Assembly (NCBI RefSeq): GCF_001267925.1
Contig: NZ_CP011409.1
Location: 2,170,001-2,234,000 of the forward strand
DNA length: 64,000 bases
Direction: 5' to 3'
From: Herbaspirillum hiltneri N3
GTDB taxonomy: Bacteria; Pseudomonadota; Gammaproteobacteria; Burkholderiales; Burkholderiaceae_D
The translations under genes and the position numbers were made by a program. Of this stretch, positions 37,571-46,902 are shown in pieces (positions within the stretch are counted from its first letter, which is position 1; every line of letters starts with the position of its first letter). Below the pieces are notes generated by a model. It had not been told where the DNA came from, ran no database searches, and was given only the letters and a program-made list of their open reading frames with translations.

Positions 37571-40246
37571 CTAGCTCTGCTTTCTTTCCAGTGCTTCGCT
37601 CACCAGCCGGCGCTGCTCTTGCTGGTGGCGCCTTATCGACGAGTGCGCGCCGGCCGCGGTAGCGATGCGGCACACGTTGCGCAGGGAGACTCCTGCCGGC
37701 AGGCAGTGTTCGAGAGTGTCGCGTACGAAACGCCACGCGCCCTGGTTCTTGTCCTCTTCCTGCGTCCACACCACCTCGCATAAATTCGGAAAAGCCGCCA
37801 GCGCATCAGCCAGGGCCTCCTGCGGGAAAGGGTAGAGCTGCTCGACCCGGATCACCGCAGTGGATGCGTCATGGGTGTCATTGCGCGCCGCCTCGATGTC
37901 GTAAAAGAACTTCCCGCTGCAAAGGATGACGCGATTCACCGCCGCCGGATCAGCGGCGTTCTTATCTGCCAGCAGCGGCAAGAATCCCCCTTCGCTTAAT
38001 TCCTGCAACGACGAATGCGAACGCGGGTTGCCATACAGTTGCGACTTCGGCGACATCACGACCAGCGGTTTTGGATCTGCCGTCACGGCTTGCTGGCGCA
38101 GCAGGTGGAACCATTGCGCCGACGTCGAGGGAAACGCGACGCGGATGTTACGGTCGGCGCAGAGTTGCAGGAAGCGCCCCAGATAAGCGGTCGAGTGTTC
38201 CGGACCGGCGCCTTCCTGGCCGTGCGGCAGCAGCATGGTCAGGCCCGAGCGATAGCCCCATTTGTGTTCGCCGGACGCAATGTACTGGTCGACGATGACC
38301 TGGGCGCCGTTGACGAAGTCACCGAACTGCGCTTCCCAGATGGCCAGCCGACGTTGTGCCTGGACGCTGTAGCCGTATTCGAAACCGAGCACGGCTTCTT
38401 CGGTCAGGGGGGAGTTGACGATGTCGATGCGCCCTTGGCCGGGGCCGATGTGATCGAGCGGAACGAATACCTCGCCTGCTTGCCCATCGACGTCGTTTTG
38501 GTCAAACCAGCGGGCATGGCGGTGCATGAAGGTGCCGTGGCCTACATCCAGGCCGGACAGGCGGATGTCGACGCCATCACCGAGCAACGAGGCGCAGGCG
38601 AGGTTTTCGGCGAAGCACCAGTCGATCGGATTTTGCGCGTCGGCGGCGCCGGTTTGCCATTTCCGGATCAGCTTGCCGATGACCTCGTGTACCTGGAAGT
38701 TGTCCGGCGGCGTGGTGATGCTTGCTGCCAGCGCTTGCAGGCGCTCGATCGACGGCGGCCGCGAGAACATGCCGGAGGCATCGTCGTCGATTGCCGGCAG
38801 CATCTGCATGGCGGGTTTACCGGCCAAGACACCTGTCAGCACCATCCTCAACATGTCGATGCGCAAACGGTCGAGCGAATCCGCCGTTGCTGCATGCGCC
38901 GTTTCACCCGCGATCCGGGCGTGGTAAAGCTCGGTGACCGGAGGATGGCGCGTGATGGCAGCCTGCAAACGCGGATGCGTGAGGGCCGGGATGTCGTGTT
39001 CGGAATGGCCGAGGCGGCGATAGCCGATCAGGTCGATGATGACATCGGCGCCGTATTTCATGCGGTAATCGAGAGCGATGGCCGCGGCGCGCACCAATTC
39101 GTCGGGATGATCGGCATTGACGCGGATCACCGGCGCATCGACCAGGCGGCCTATGTCGGTGCAATAGAGATTGCCGGCCACATCCATGGCATTGGACGTG
39201 GTGAACGCGATCTGGTTGTTGACGATGATGTGGACGGTGCCGCCGAGAGTATAGCCAGGTGTGCGCGTCAGGTTCAGGGTCTCCATGACGATGCCCTGGC
39301 CTGCAAATGCGGCGTCGCCGTGCACCATGACCGGCACGCAGCCGAGATCGGGATTGTCGTCCTGCCAGGCGCGCGCCATGCCGCTGACGACCGGATAAAC
39401 GCTTTGCAGGTGCGACGGATTGTGCGCCAGGAACAGCGCGACTTCGCCTTGTCCGGTTTGCTTCACGGCGCTGCCGCCGAGATGGAAGGGCAGGTCGTTC
39501 TGGCTGACGGATTCGGGAGCGTCGGGATTGAGGCAGGCGAGGATATGTTCAACCGGCATATCCATCAGATTGACCAGCATGTTCAGCCTGCCGCGATGCG
39601 GCAGTCCGAGGAACATTTGCTGCACGCCATGGCGCGCGGCGTTCTCGATCAGCAGGTCCATCAGCGGCAGCAGGCTTTCGCAGCCTTCCATTGAAAAGCG
39701 CTTGGCGTGCGGCGCCGTGACGGCGAGGTGGCGTTCCCATACCTCCGCCGTGATCAGGCGATGCAGTATGGACTGGCGCTGCGCAGCAGGTACGGCGGGG
39801 GATGCGTTTTCCATCCGTGCGAACAGCCAGTCGCGGCGCGCTTCATCGCGGACGCCGCTGCAATCCAGCGCAATGGCGCCACAATAGATGGCCTTGAGCT
39901 GGCGGTCCAGCTGCTGCACGGTGACTGCCGCAGGAAAAATAGTGCTGCCGGGCGGACGCGGCATGGCGGGATCGAGTCCATGGAATTCGGGCGTCAGCTC
40001 CGGCAAAGCCGGCGCGGATTGCAGAGCCGTCGCTGTCAGCGGATCGAGGCGGGCCATGCGATGGCCGGCGTTACGGTGTGCCTGGATGAACTGCGCGATG
40101 TGCCAGGACGACAGCGCATCGGCATCGGCTGCAGGTTCGTGGGACGGGAGGAAGGACAAGCGCGGCAGCGCGAGATGTTCAGGATAATTGTTGGACATGG
40201 CGGGGAGAGGATAGGATAGGTGTTGTTGTGAAAGTCGCTGCTCCAT
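37571..40246 (-). CDS. 2-oxoglutarate dehydrogenase E1 paralogue (solitary)
   Basis: An 891-residue thiamine-diphosphate E1 of the SucA/OdhA type. Motifs: FSMEGCESLLPLMDLLIE, GLPHRGRLNMLVNLM, FHLGGS, VHGDAAFAGQGIVMETLNL, GGTVHIIVNNQIAFTTS, then C-terminal LLPHGQEGAGPEHSTAYLGRFLQ and EEDKNQGAWRFV. The N-terminal SYLSGGNAPYVEE-like segment of canonical SucA, used for E2 contact, is not found, and E2/E3 genes are not adjacent. It is therefore probably a second copy. The ATG at 40246 has GGAG nine bases upstream inside a hairpin; an ATG at 40198 lacks any ribosome site. It lies 34 bases behind the chemoreceptor gene and would take the 2-oxoglutarate made by the aldarate pathway. Confidence 0.88.
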   Translation of the reverse strand: MEQRLSQQHLSYPLPAMSNNYPEHLALPRLSFLPSHEPAADADALSSWHIAQFIQAHRNAGHRMARLDPLTATALQSAPALPELTPEFHGLDPAMPRPPGSTIFPAAVTVQQLDRQLKAIYCGAIALDCSGVRDEARRDWLFARMENASPAVPAAQRQSILHRLITAEVWERHLAVTAPHAKRFSMEGCESLLPLMDLLIENAARHGVQQMFLGLPHRGRLNMLVNLMDMPVEHILACLNPDAPESVSQNDLPFHLGGSAVKQTGQGEVALFLAHNPSHLQSVYPVVSGMARAWQDDNPDLGCVPVMVHGDAAFAGQGIVMETLNLTRTPGYTLGGTVHIIVNNQIAFTTSNAMDVAGNLYCTDIGRLVDAPVIRVNADHPDELVRAAAIALDYRMKYGADVIIDLIGYRRLGHSEHDIPALTHPRLQAAITRHPPVTELYHARIAGETAHAATADSLDRLRIDMLRMVLTGVLAGKPAMQMLPAIDDDASGMFSRPPSIERLQALAASITTPPDNFQVHEVIGKLIRKWQTGAADAQNPIDWCFAENLACASLLGDGVDIRLSGLDVGHGTFMHRHARWFDQNDVDGQAGEVFVPLDHIGPGQGRIDIVNSPLTEEAVLGFEYGYSVQAQRRLAIWEAQFGDFVNGAQVIVDQYIASGEHKWGYRSGLTMLLPHGQEGAGPEHSTAYLGRFLQLCADRNIRVAFPSTSAQWFHLLRQQAVTADPKPLVVMSPKSQLYGNPRSHSSLQELSEGGFLPLLADKNAADPAAVNRVILCSGKFFYDIEAARNDTHDASTAVIRVEQLYPFPQEALADALAAFPNLCEVVWTQEEDKNQGAWRFVRDTLEHCLPAGVSLRNVCRIATAAGAHSSIRRHQQEQRRLVSEALERKQS

Positions 40247-40249
40247 GTC

Positions 40250-40273
40250 GGGCCGCTCCGCGAAGAGCGGCCC
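40250..40273. other. Hairpin just upstream of the E1 start
   Basis: GGGCCGCTC (40250-40258) pairs with GAGCGGCCC (40265-40273). Read on the minus strand it ends three bases before the E1 ATG and covers the only Shine-Dalgarno-like GGAG. It has a T-run on the plus strand but none on the minus strand, so it is not a convincing terminator for the minus-strand chemoreceptor. Confidence 0.6.
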
Positions 40274-40280
40274 GCACTTT

Positions 40281-41957
40281 TTATGCCGTGGCGCTGAACG
40301 CGAGTTCCGGCGTCTTGGTGCCGTTCAGGCGGGATGGCTTTTCAGTGATGTCGACTGAACGGCGCGCACCGGGCATGCCGCTGCGTGCGTTACCGGGCGC
40401 CGGCAGCAAGTCGCTCTGGAGCGTGAAAGTGCTCATCATCCCGGTCAGCCGGCCGGTCTGGTCTTGCAGCGCTTGCGCCGCTGCGGCGCTTTGCTCGACC
40501 AGCGCGGCGTTTTCCTGCGTGACCTGATCCATCAACGTGATGGCCTGGTTGATCTGTTCGATGCCGATGCTTTGTTCCTGGCTGGAAGAACTGATTTCCG
40601 CAACGATGTCGGTGACGTGGCGGATGCTGGTGACGACGTCCTGGATGGTTTGTCCGGCTTGCTCGACCATTTTGCTGCCGTTGCCGACCTGATTGACGGA
40701 GTGGTCGATCAGGGTCTTGATTTCTTTCGCGGCGACGGCGCTGCGTTGCGCCAGGTTGCGCACTTCACTGGCGACCACGGCGAAGCCGCGGCCATGCTCG
40801 CCGGCGCGGGCTGCCTCGACGGCGGCGTTGAGGGCGAGGATATTGGTCTGGAACGCGATGCCGTCGATCACGCCGATGATGTCGACGATCTTGCGCGACG
40901 AGTTGTTGATGGCGGTCATGGTGTCGACCACCTGGCCGACGGCGTCGCCGCCTTTGACCGCAACGGCGGATGCATTGGACGCGAGCTGGTTGGCCTGGCG
41001 CGCGTTGTCGGCGTTCTGCCTGACGGCGGAGGTGAGCTGCTCCATCGCAGAGGCGGTTTCTTCCAGCGAGCTGGCCTGCTGTTCGGTCCGGCTGGACAGA
41101 TCCATGTTGCCGCTGGCGACCTCGCGCGAAGCTTCGGCGATCGTATCGGTGCCTTTGCGCACGTTGCTCACGATGCCGTGCAAGTTCTCGATCATGATTT
41201 TCAGTGCGACGAGCAAGCGGCCGATTTCGTCCTTGCTATCGATTTGAAGGTGGTGTGTCAGGTTGCCCTGGGCGACTGCCTCCGCCAGGTCGACCGCGCG
41301 ATTGATCGGCCGCGTGATGGTGCGGGTGATGAAGATCCCGGTCACGATGGACAGCATCACTGCGCAAGCCGACAGGATCGCCATCTGGATCTTCGCATTG
41401 CGGGCCTGTACGGCCGCATTGATGACGTCGTTTTCCATTTCCTTCGCCTGATAGTCGACCATCTTGTCGACGAGTACGTAATAGGCTGCCTGCGTACGAG
41501 CCATGTCTCCTTGGTAGATATCGCGTGCTTCCTGCGACTTGTTCTCTGCAATCAGTTCGAAGAATTTACGCACCGTGACGCCATAGGCCGAGCGCGATTC
41601 GAACTGTTGCTTGAACAGGGATTTGCTTTGGTCGTTCTTCAGCATCTTTTCGAACTTGGAATATGCCTCGGCATTGGTCTTGCGCAAGGCGGCATAGTCG
41701 TCCATATATTGCTTGGCGCGTTCGGGCGAGCTTGTCAGCAGCAGGTTGCTGAGGATGGCGTTGCCTTTGTTGCCGTTGTTCTTGATCTGATTGCTGATGG
41801 CGATCAGCGAATAGCGTTCGCCGACGATGCGATCCATTTTTTCGTTGTTGGTGTCGAGATGCCGGATGCCGACGACGGCGGTGCCGATCAGCAGGGCGAC
41901 CACCAAGGCGAAAGCTGAGCCAAGACGGACACCTATTTTGAGATTGGAGATTTTCAT
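40281..41957 (-). CDS. Methyl-accepting chemotaxis protein, 4-helix-bundle (4HB_MCP) type
   Basis: 558 residues: membrane segment at about 12-33, helical periplasmic domain to about 190 (DRIVGERYSLIAISNQIKNN, TSSPERAKQYMDDYAALRK), second segment at about 193-215 ending RTITRPINRAVDLAE into HAMP, then the signalling hairpin with [23 protein letters not shown] near residue 375. It ends in a short tail without the xWxxF tether, unlike the receptor at 35762-37522. The E1 gene follows at 34 bases on the same strand, so one transcript may carry both. Confidence 0.93.
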   Translation of the reverse strand: MKISNLKIGVRLGSAFALVVALLIGTAVVGIRHLDTNNEKMDRIVGERYSLIAISNQIKNNGNKGNAILSNLLLTSSPERAKQYMDDYAALRKTNAEAYSKFEKMLKNDQSKSLFKQQFESRSAYGVTVRKFFELIAENKSQEARDIYQGDMARTQAAYYVLVDKMVDYQAKEMENDVINAAVQARNAKIQMAILSACAVMLSIVTGIFITRTITRPINRAVDLAEAVAQGNLTHHLQIDSKDEIGRLLVALKIMIENLHGIVSNVRKGTDTIAEASREVASGNMDLSSRTEQQASSLEETASAMEQLTSAVRQNADNARQANQLASNASAVAVKGGDAVGQVVDTMTAINNSSRKIVDIIGVIDGIAFQTNILALNAAVEAARAGEHGRGFAVVASEVRNLAQRSAVAAKEIKTLIDHSVNQVGNGSKMVEQAGQTIQDVVTSIRHVTDIVAEISSSSQEQSIGIEQINQAITLMDQVTQENAALVEQSAAAAQALQDQTGRLTGMMSTFTLQSDLLPAPGNARSGMPGARRSVDITEKPSRLNGTKTPELAFSATA

Positions 41958-42315
41958 TTTCTACTCCTCTATGTCGGGGTTTGGGTGCGCTTGCAGGTGG
42001 TCATGGGGCAGAGCAGGCGCGATTTGTAAGGGACGGCGATATCCAAGGAAGACGACCTCAAAAATGTGACCGCCGGGCAATGAACAGAGGGAAGAGTAGT
42101 GTGCGAAATGCGGGGATGCTATCGGGATATTTCTGATGTTTTTCTTGCCATTGACGCTCTGGATAGATATTCGGACACCTTATGATTAGTAGGTTGCAGA
42201 AAGACGCAGCCCGCGCAAAAAAAAAGCGCCGGAGCTGATGCGCCGGCGCTGAAACTGCCGTTGCCGGCAGCTGTGGATACCTGAGGAGGTAAGCTTGCTA
42301 CATTCCGTGCACGCG
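41958..42315. other. 358-base intergenic region
   Basis: Contains the chemoreceptor promoter on its left side and the terminator of the aldehyde dehydrogenase operon at 42217-42250. A second GC-rich hairpin (GCCGTTGCCGGCAGC, near 42257-42271) lies next to it. No gene seen. Confidence 0.5.
42217..42250 (-). terminator. Terminator of the kdgD-aldehyde dehydrogenase operon
   Basis: AGCGCCGG (42225-42232) pairs with CCGGCGCT (42243-42250). On the minus strand it is followed by a nine-T run (complement of 42217-42225), 66 bases past the dehydrogenase stop. Confidence 0.88.
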
Positions 42316-43752
42316 TTATGCCGCGGTGTATGAAGTCTTGACCGTGGTGTAGAACTCGGCGGCGTACGCGCCTTGTTCGCGCGGACCGTAGCTCGACGCC
42401 TTGCGGCCGCCGAACGGGACGTGATAGTCGACGCCGGCGGTCGCCGTGTTGACCATCACCATGCCGGCTTGTGCGTGGCGCTTGAAGTGGGTGGCGTGCT
42501 TCAGCGACGTGGTGCAGATGCCCGACGACAGACCGAACTCGGTGTCGTTGGCCAGTTGCAGCGCGTGTTCGTAGTTGTCGGCGGGGATCACCGAGGCGAC
42601 CGGTCCGAAGATTTCTTCACGCGAAATACGCATGTCGTTGTTGCAGTCGGCGAACAGCGCCGGCGTCATGTAGAAGCCGTCGGTGTCGCGCTTGATGCGC
42701 TCGCCGCCGGACACCAGGCTGGCTCCTTCCTGCTTGCCGATTTCAATGTACGACAGGTTCTGATCCAGTTGCGACTGATCGACCACCGGGCCGATGTTGG
42801 TGTCTGCCGACAGCGCGTGGCCGATCTTCAGGCCGGCCAGTTGCGCGCGTGCCGCTTCGATGAAGCGCGGGTAGATATCCTTTTCGACGATGATGCGGCT
42901 CGAAGCGGTGCAGCGTTGGCCGGTCGAGAAGAACGCGCCTTGCACGGCTGCCGTGACGGCGACGTTGAGGTCGGCGTCGTTGAGGACCACCAGCGGATTC
43001 TTGCCGCCCATTTCCAGCTGGAACTTCGCCATGCGCGCGATACAGCCTTGCGCCACGCGGTTGCCGGTCGAGACCGAGCCGGTGAAGGTGAGGGCGGTGA
43101 CGCGGCGGTCGTCGATGAAGCGCTGGCCGACTACCGAACCGCGGCCCATGACCAGGTTGAAGACGCCGGCCGGGATGCCCGAGCGGCTGATGATGTCGGC
43201 AATCGCCCAGGCGCTGCCCGGCACCAGTTCGGCCGGTTTGAAGACGACGGTGTTGCCGTAGGCGAGCGCCGGCGCGATCTTCCAGGCGGGAATCGCCATC
43301 GGGAAATTCCACGGGGCGATGATGCCGACCACGCCGACCGGTTCACGGGTGATTTCGATATCCATGCCAGGGCGCACCGATGCCAGTTTCTGGCCCTGGA
43401 TGCGCAGCACTTCGGCGGCGAAGAACTTGAAGATGTTGCCGGCGCGGCCGGCTTCGCCGATGCCTTCGGCCAGGGTCTTGCCTTCTTCGCGCGAGAGCAG
43501 GCGGCCGAGTTCTTCCTTGCGCGCCAGGATTTCCGAGCCGATCTTGTCGAGCGCATCCGAGCGCGCCTGGATGTTGCCGGTGCTCCAGGCGGGGAAAGCG
43601 GCGTGGGCGGCGGCGATGGCGATGTCGGCTTGCGCTGCGTCGGCTTGTGCGTATTCGCCGATGACGTCGGACAGATCGGATGGGTTGATGTTCTTGTTGA
43701 CGCTGGCGCCTTGCAGCCATTCGCCGTTGATGTAGTTCGCAAATTGGGACAT
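42316..43752 (-). CDS. 2-oxoglutarate semialdehyde (2,5-dioxovalerate) dehydrogenase
   Basis: A 478-residue NAD(P)-dependent aldehyde dehydrogenase. Motifs: PWNFPMAIPAWKIAPAL, FTGSVSTGNRVAQ (cofactor loop), ELEMGGKNP-type FQLEMGGKNPLVVL with the general-base Glu, and TGQRCTASSR with the catalytic Cys at about residue 283. The closest recognisable group is the KGSADH type that oxidises the KdgD product to 2-oxoglutarate. Its place directly behind kdgD (100 bases) supports this over succinate-semialdehyde or other aldehydes. Confidence 0.92.
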   Translation of the reverse strand: MSQFANYINGEWLQGASVNKNINPSDLSDVIGEYAQADAAQADIAIAAAHAAFPAWSTGNIQARSDALDKIGSEILARKEELGRLLSREEGKTLAEGIGEAGRAGNIFKFFAAEVLRIQGQKLASVRPGMDIEITREPVGVVGIIAPWNFPMAIPAWKIAPALAYGNTVVFKPAELVPGSAWAIADIISRSGIPAGVFNLVMGRGSVVGQRFIDDRRVTALTFTGSVSTGNRVAQGCIARMAKFQLEMGGKNPLVVLNDADLNVAVTAAVQGAFFSTGQRCTASSRIIVEKDIYPRFIEAARAQLAGLKIGHALSADTNIGPVVDQSQLDQNLSYIEIGKQEGASLVSGGERIKRDTDGFYMTPALFADCNNDMRISREEIFGPVASVIPADNYEHALQLANDTEFGLSSGICTTSLKHATHFKRHAQAGMVMVNTATAGVDYHVPFGGRKASSYGPREQGAYAAEFYTTVKTSYTAA

Positions 43753-43852
43753 CGTGATCTCCTGAATGTGGAAGCCAAAACTGACCGCGGGAATCTTCCG
43801 GCGGTCAGTTTTGGCTTGATTACTTCTTATCGGTGAAAAAACTGCGGTGCAT

Positions 43853-44767
43853 TTATTGCGGGCCGAGGCGCTTGATCAGTGCCGCAAGTTCTTCGTGTTC
43901 CGCTTCCGTGCAGGCGGTCAGCGGGGTGCGCACCGGTCCTGCGTCGTGTCCGACGACACGCGCGCCGGCCTTGACGATACTGACTGCGTAACCGGCCTTG
44001 CGGTTCCGGATGGCCAGGTAAGGCAGGAAGAAATCGTCGATCAGCTTGCCGACGGTAGCGTGGTCTTCCCTGGCGATCGCGTGGTAAAAGTCCATCGCGG
44101 TCTTGGGAATGAAATTGAACACGGCCGACGAGTAGACCGGCACGCCCAGCGCCTTGTAAGCCGCTGCGTAGACTTCCGCGGTCGGCAGGCCGCCGAGGTA
44201 GGTGAAGCGGTCGCCGAGGCGACGGTGAATGGTGACCATGGATTCGATTTCACCGACGCCGTCCTTGAAGCCGATCAGGTTCGGGCAGCGGTCGGCCAGG
44301 CGTTCCAGCATGTCGGCGTTGAGTTTGCAGACGCCGCGGTTGTAGATGATCACGCCGAACTTGACCGATTTGCAGACGGCTTCAACGTGTTCGGCGATGC
44401 CTTCCTGGCTGGCTTCGGTCAGGTAGTGCGGCATCAGCAGGATGCCGTGCGCGCCGAGGCGTTCGGCTTCCTGGGCATAGCCGATGGCGGCGCGGGTCGC
44501 GCCGCCGGCGCCGGCGATGATCGGCACCTTGCCTTTGCAGGTATCCACGGCGGTACGGATGATGTCGGAATATTCACCCGGCACCAGCGAAAAGAACTCG
44601 CCTGTGCCGCCTGCCGCGAACAGTGCGCTGGCGCCGTAAGGAGCCAGCCATTCCAGGCGCTCGATATAGCTCTTCGGACGGAAGTCGCCCTGTTCGTCGA
44701 AGTCGGTCAGCGGGAAAGAGAGCAGGCCGGCGGAGAGGATTTGTTTCAGGTCTTGTGGTGTGTACAT
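43853..44767 (-). CDS. kdgD: 5-dehydro-4-deoxyglucarate dehydratase
   Basis: A 304-residue class I aldolase-superfamily enzyme (DHDPS-like barrel) that dehydrates and decarboxylates 5-dehydro-4-deoxyglucarate to 2,5-dioxopentanoate. [42 protein letters not shown] (Tyr) and [13 protein letters not shown] with the Schiff-base Lys at about residue 185 identify it. It joins garD upstream in the pathway to the semialdehyde dehydrogenase downstream. The intergenic region before it holds the 17-bp box shared with the permease promoter. Confidence 0.95.
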   Translation of the reverse strand: MYTPQDLKQILSAGLLSFPLTDFDEQGDFRPKSYIERLEWLAPYGASALFAAGGTGEFFSLVPGEYSDIIRTAVDTCKGKVPIIAGAGGATRAAIGYAQEAERLGAHGILLMPHYLTEASQEGIAEHVEAVCKSVKFGVIIYNRGVCKLNADMLERLADRCPNLIGFKDGVGEIESMVTIHRRLGDRFTYLGGLPTAEVYAAAYKALGVPVYSSAVFNFIPKTAMDFYHAIAREDHATVGKLIDDFFLPYLAIRNRKAGYAVSIVKAGARVVGHDAGPVRTPLTACTEAEHEELAALIKRLGPQ

Positions 44768-44910
44768 GTCGGTGTCGGTAGGTGCCAGTGATGAGAGAAA
44801 AGTATCTTCGCGCTGCAGTGTGTCCGTTCAGGGCTGTTCAGTCCGTCGGGCCGGGATGAGTCCAGTGACCGGATGGATTCGGCTCATTTGAATTCATGCG
44901 AACTTAAGAT

Positions 44911-44927
44911 ATCAGTCATCGTACAAC
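44911..44927 (-). promoter_or_regulatory. 17-bp box upstream of kdgD, shared with the permease gene
   Basis: On the minus strand it reads GTTGTACGATGACTGAT, 16/17 identical to 31177-31193, and lies 144 bases before the kdgD start in the same relative orientation. The adjacent gene upstream encodes a FadR-type regulator, the likely binder. Confidence 0.7.
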
Positions 44928-45005
44928 ATGAATTAAAAGAAAGCCAGCAGTTTTTTGCTGCCGGCCGGGTCGTGCCTTGCTACCTGATTGCTGTTTTGCC
45001 AATGA

Positions 45006-45794
45006 CTACTTGTCCGACGCTTTTTCCTGCTGTTGCGCGTCGGCAGCCGATTCGGCGGCTTCCTGGGCGCGGCGCAGGCGCTCGCGGCTATTGGTCAGAT
45101 GGTTGCGCATGGCGGCGCGCGCGGCTTCGGTGTCGCGGCGGGCGATGGCTTCGTAGATGTCTTCATGCTCGCGCTGCACGCGGTCGAGGTAGCTGGCCTG
45201 CGGATCGCGCGCCAGTTCGGCCGTGTTGAGACGCTTGCGCGGAATCACGCCGGCGCCGAGGTGGCTCAGGATCTCAATGAAATAGCGGTTGCCGGTGGCG
45301 TTGGCGATCTGGAAGTGGAAGCGGAAGTCGGGGCCGACCGTGTCGACACCCTTTTTCAGGTTCTCGTGGAAGGCGTCGAGCGCCTGGCGGATTTCCAGCA
45401 ATTGCGCCTCGCTGCGACGCGCTGCGGCCAGACCGGCGGTTTCGGTTTCCAGGCTGATGCGCAGTTCCAGCAGCGCCAGCAAGTCCTTCATCGTGGTGAT
45501 GGTGGCCGGATCGATGTTGATGTTGCCGGCTTTTTGCGCCTCCAGCACGAAGGTGCCAATGCCATGCCGCGTTTCCACCAGCCCTGCGGCCTGCAGGCGC
45601 GAAATCGCTTCGCGCACCACGGTGCGGCTGACGCCCTGGGTCAGCATGATCTCGGACTCGGTGGGCAGCTTCTCGCCCGGCTTGATCGAGCCGTTGGAAA
45701 TCATTTCGGAAATCGCGCCGACCACTTCCTGCGACAGGCTTTGGGTCTTTTTGCGAGGACGCATCAGCGGGCTGGGGGTCTCGGTAACTTCCAT
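45006..45794 (-). CDS. GntR-family regulator, FadR/FCD subfamily
   Basis: About 262 residues. N-terminal winged helix (EVVGAISEMISNGSIKPGEKLPTESEIM split over residues 24-52, then VSRTVVREAISRLQAAGLVETRHGIGTFV) and a C-terminal all-helical FCD domain (LLELRISLETETAGLAA, DFRFHFQIANATGNRYF, EHEDIYEAIARRD) with the metal-site Asp/His residues. It is adjacent to and co-oriented with kdgD, so it is the probable aldarate-responsive repressor. ATG 45794 fits the family length; an in-frame ATG at 45869 would add 25 residues, and neither has a clear ribosome site. Confidence 0.92.
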   Translation of the reverse strand: MEVTETPSPLMRPRKKTQSLSQEVVGAISEMISNGSIKPGEKLPTESEIMLTQGVSRTVVREAISRLQAAGLVETRHGIGTFVLEAQKAGNINIDPATITTMKDLLALLELRISLETETAGLAAARRSEAQLLEIRQALDAFHENLKKGVDTVGPDFRFHFQIANATGNRYFIEILSHLGAGVIPRKRLNTAELARDPQASYLDRVQREHEDIYEAIARRDTEAARAAMRNHLTNSRERLRRAQEAAESAADAQQQEKASDK

Positions 45795-46052
45795 TTTTAT
45801 AAGTGGGTGCGTGAAAGTGGCGTGAAGTGCGGATCCTGATACATCGCGCGTCGGAAGGTTATGCGACATCTTACCAGAAGATGACTTGTTTTCGTAGCGC
45901 GAAGTGGGCGTTTAGTGGCCGCTTTCCTTGTTGCGCGCAGGCCTCAGTGTAACTGATGACGATGGCCAGGCTGCATTTGAGAGTTTTCCTATATCGCCCG
46001 GAGCGGCAAAAAATCACAATGCAAGGCATCCACCCACTTGCGAAAGTTTGTC

Positions 46053-46376
46053 ATGAACAGCCTTCTCTGGATCTTCGTTGCCTTCTGCGGCCTGGCCTAT
46101 GTGTTCAATCGCTTTGCCACCGCCGACAACCGCGTCGCCGCCACGCCGGAACAGCGCCGCTACGATTTCATCGTCGACGTCTGCGACGGCGACCGTCGGA
46201 AAGCCGCGCGTCTGGTCGAAGAAAAGTGTGCGCTGTTCCCTCATCTGAACGGCTTGCAGGCGCAACAGTTGGTGTATCAGGACATGCTGGACCTCACGGC
46301 GGAAGAGCGTGCAGCAGCGCATGTCGCAATCCGGCGTACGTCCCGCAAGGCGATGACCGAAGAAACGGCCGCATGA
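46053..46376 (+). CDS. Small membrane-anchored protein, DVCDG family (paralogue of the protein at 24434-24781)
   Basis: 107 residues: one membrane segment (about residues 3-17) and a soluble part with YDFIVDVCDGDRRKAARLVEE, KCALFPHLNGLQAQQLVYQ and DMLDLTAEERAA. These positions repeat those of the protein at 24434-24781. I do not recognise the family. A TTG at 46038 is a possible longer start. Flanked by unrelated genes. Confidence 0.78.
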   Translation: MNSLLWIFVAFCGLAYVFNRFATADNRVAATPEQRRYDFIVDVCDGDRRKAARLVEEKCALFPHLNGLQAQQLVYQDMLDLTAEERAAAHVAIRRTSRKAMTEETAA

Positions 46377-46542
46377 TTTCCACGCGGCATCGCCCGGCCG
46401 GCTGAGCCGGCTTTTTTTACGTCCGCAAAAACATGTGCAAAAGACATGTTGATGCCTTGGCATCCCTTGCTGGGCGCGGCATTCAGGCTTTCACACTTCT
46501 CCGGAGTTTGTGCTAGTATCGATTCATTGCCGTGAGGAAATC

Positions 46543-46902
46543 ATGAAAACTATCGAGCTGGATACCGAATACACGCTAGAAGACCGCGCCGAGAAAATCA
46601 GCGAGCGAAGCATCCCGAAGAAACCCGTACGCGCCGTTGCCGAAGTCGATCCCGACGTCGAACTGACCGGCGAAGAACTGCGCTGGATGTACAGCGTGTT
46701 CAAGGGCGACTTCCGCATCATTCCGCGTCGCGTGGTGCAGAGCGTGATCAGCAAGGGTCTGGGCATTCCCAATCTGGGCGGCGCCTTCAACCTGACCAGC
46801 GCGGGTCGCAATGTATTCCGCCGGACGTCACCGGCGGCGAACGACGAGTTGCATATCGTCAAATCGCGCTATCGGCATCGTTCCAACTGGCGTTTGGGAT
46901 AA
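46543..46902 (+). CDS. Conserved-looking hypothetical protein (119 aa)
   Basis: The ATG has GAGGA five bases upstream and codon use like the neighbours, so the gene is likely real. The sequence is charged at the N-terminus (ELDTEYTLEDRAEKISER), has ELTGEELRWMYSVFKGDFRIIPRRVVQ in the centre and a basic tail (RYRHRSNWRLG). No membrane segment or known motif is visible, so no function is proposed. Confidence 0.7.
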   Translation: MKTIELDTEYTLEDRAEKISERSIPKKPVRAVAEVDPDVELTGEELRWMYSVFKGDFRIIPRRVVQSVISKGLGIPNLGGAFNLTSAGRNVFRRTSPAANDELHIVKSRYRHRSNWRLG

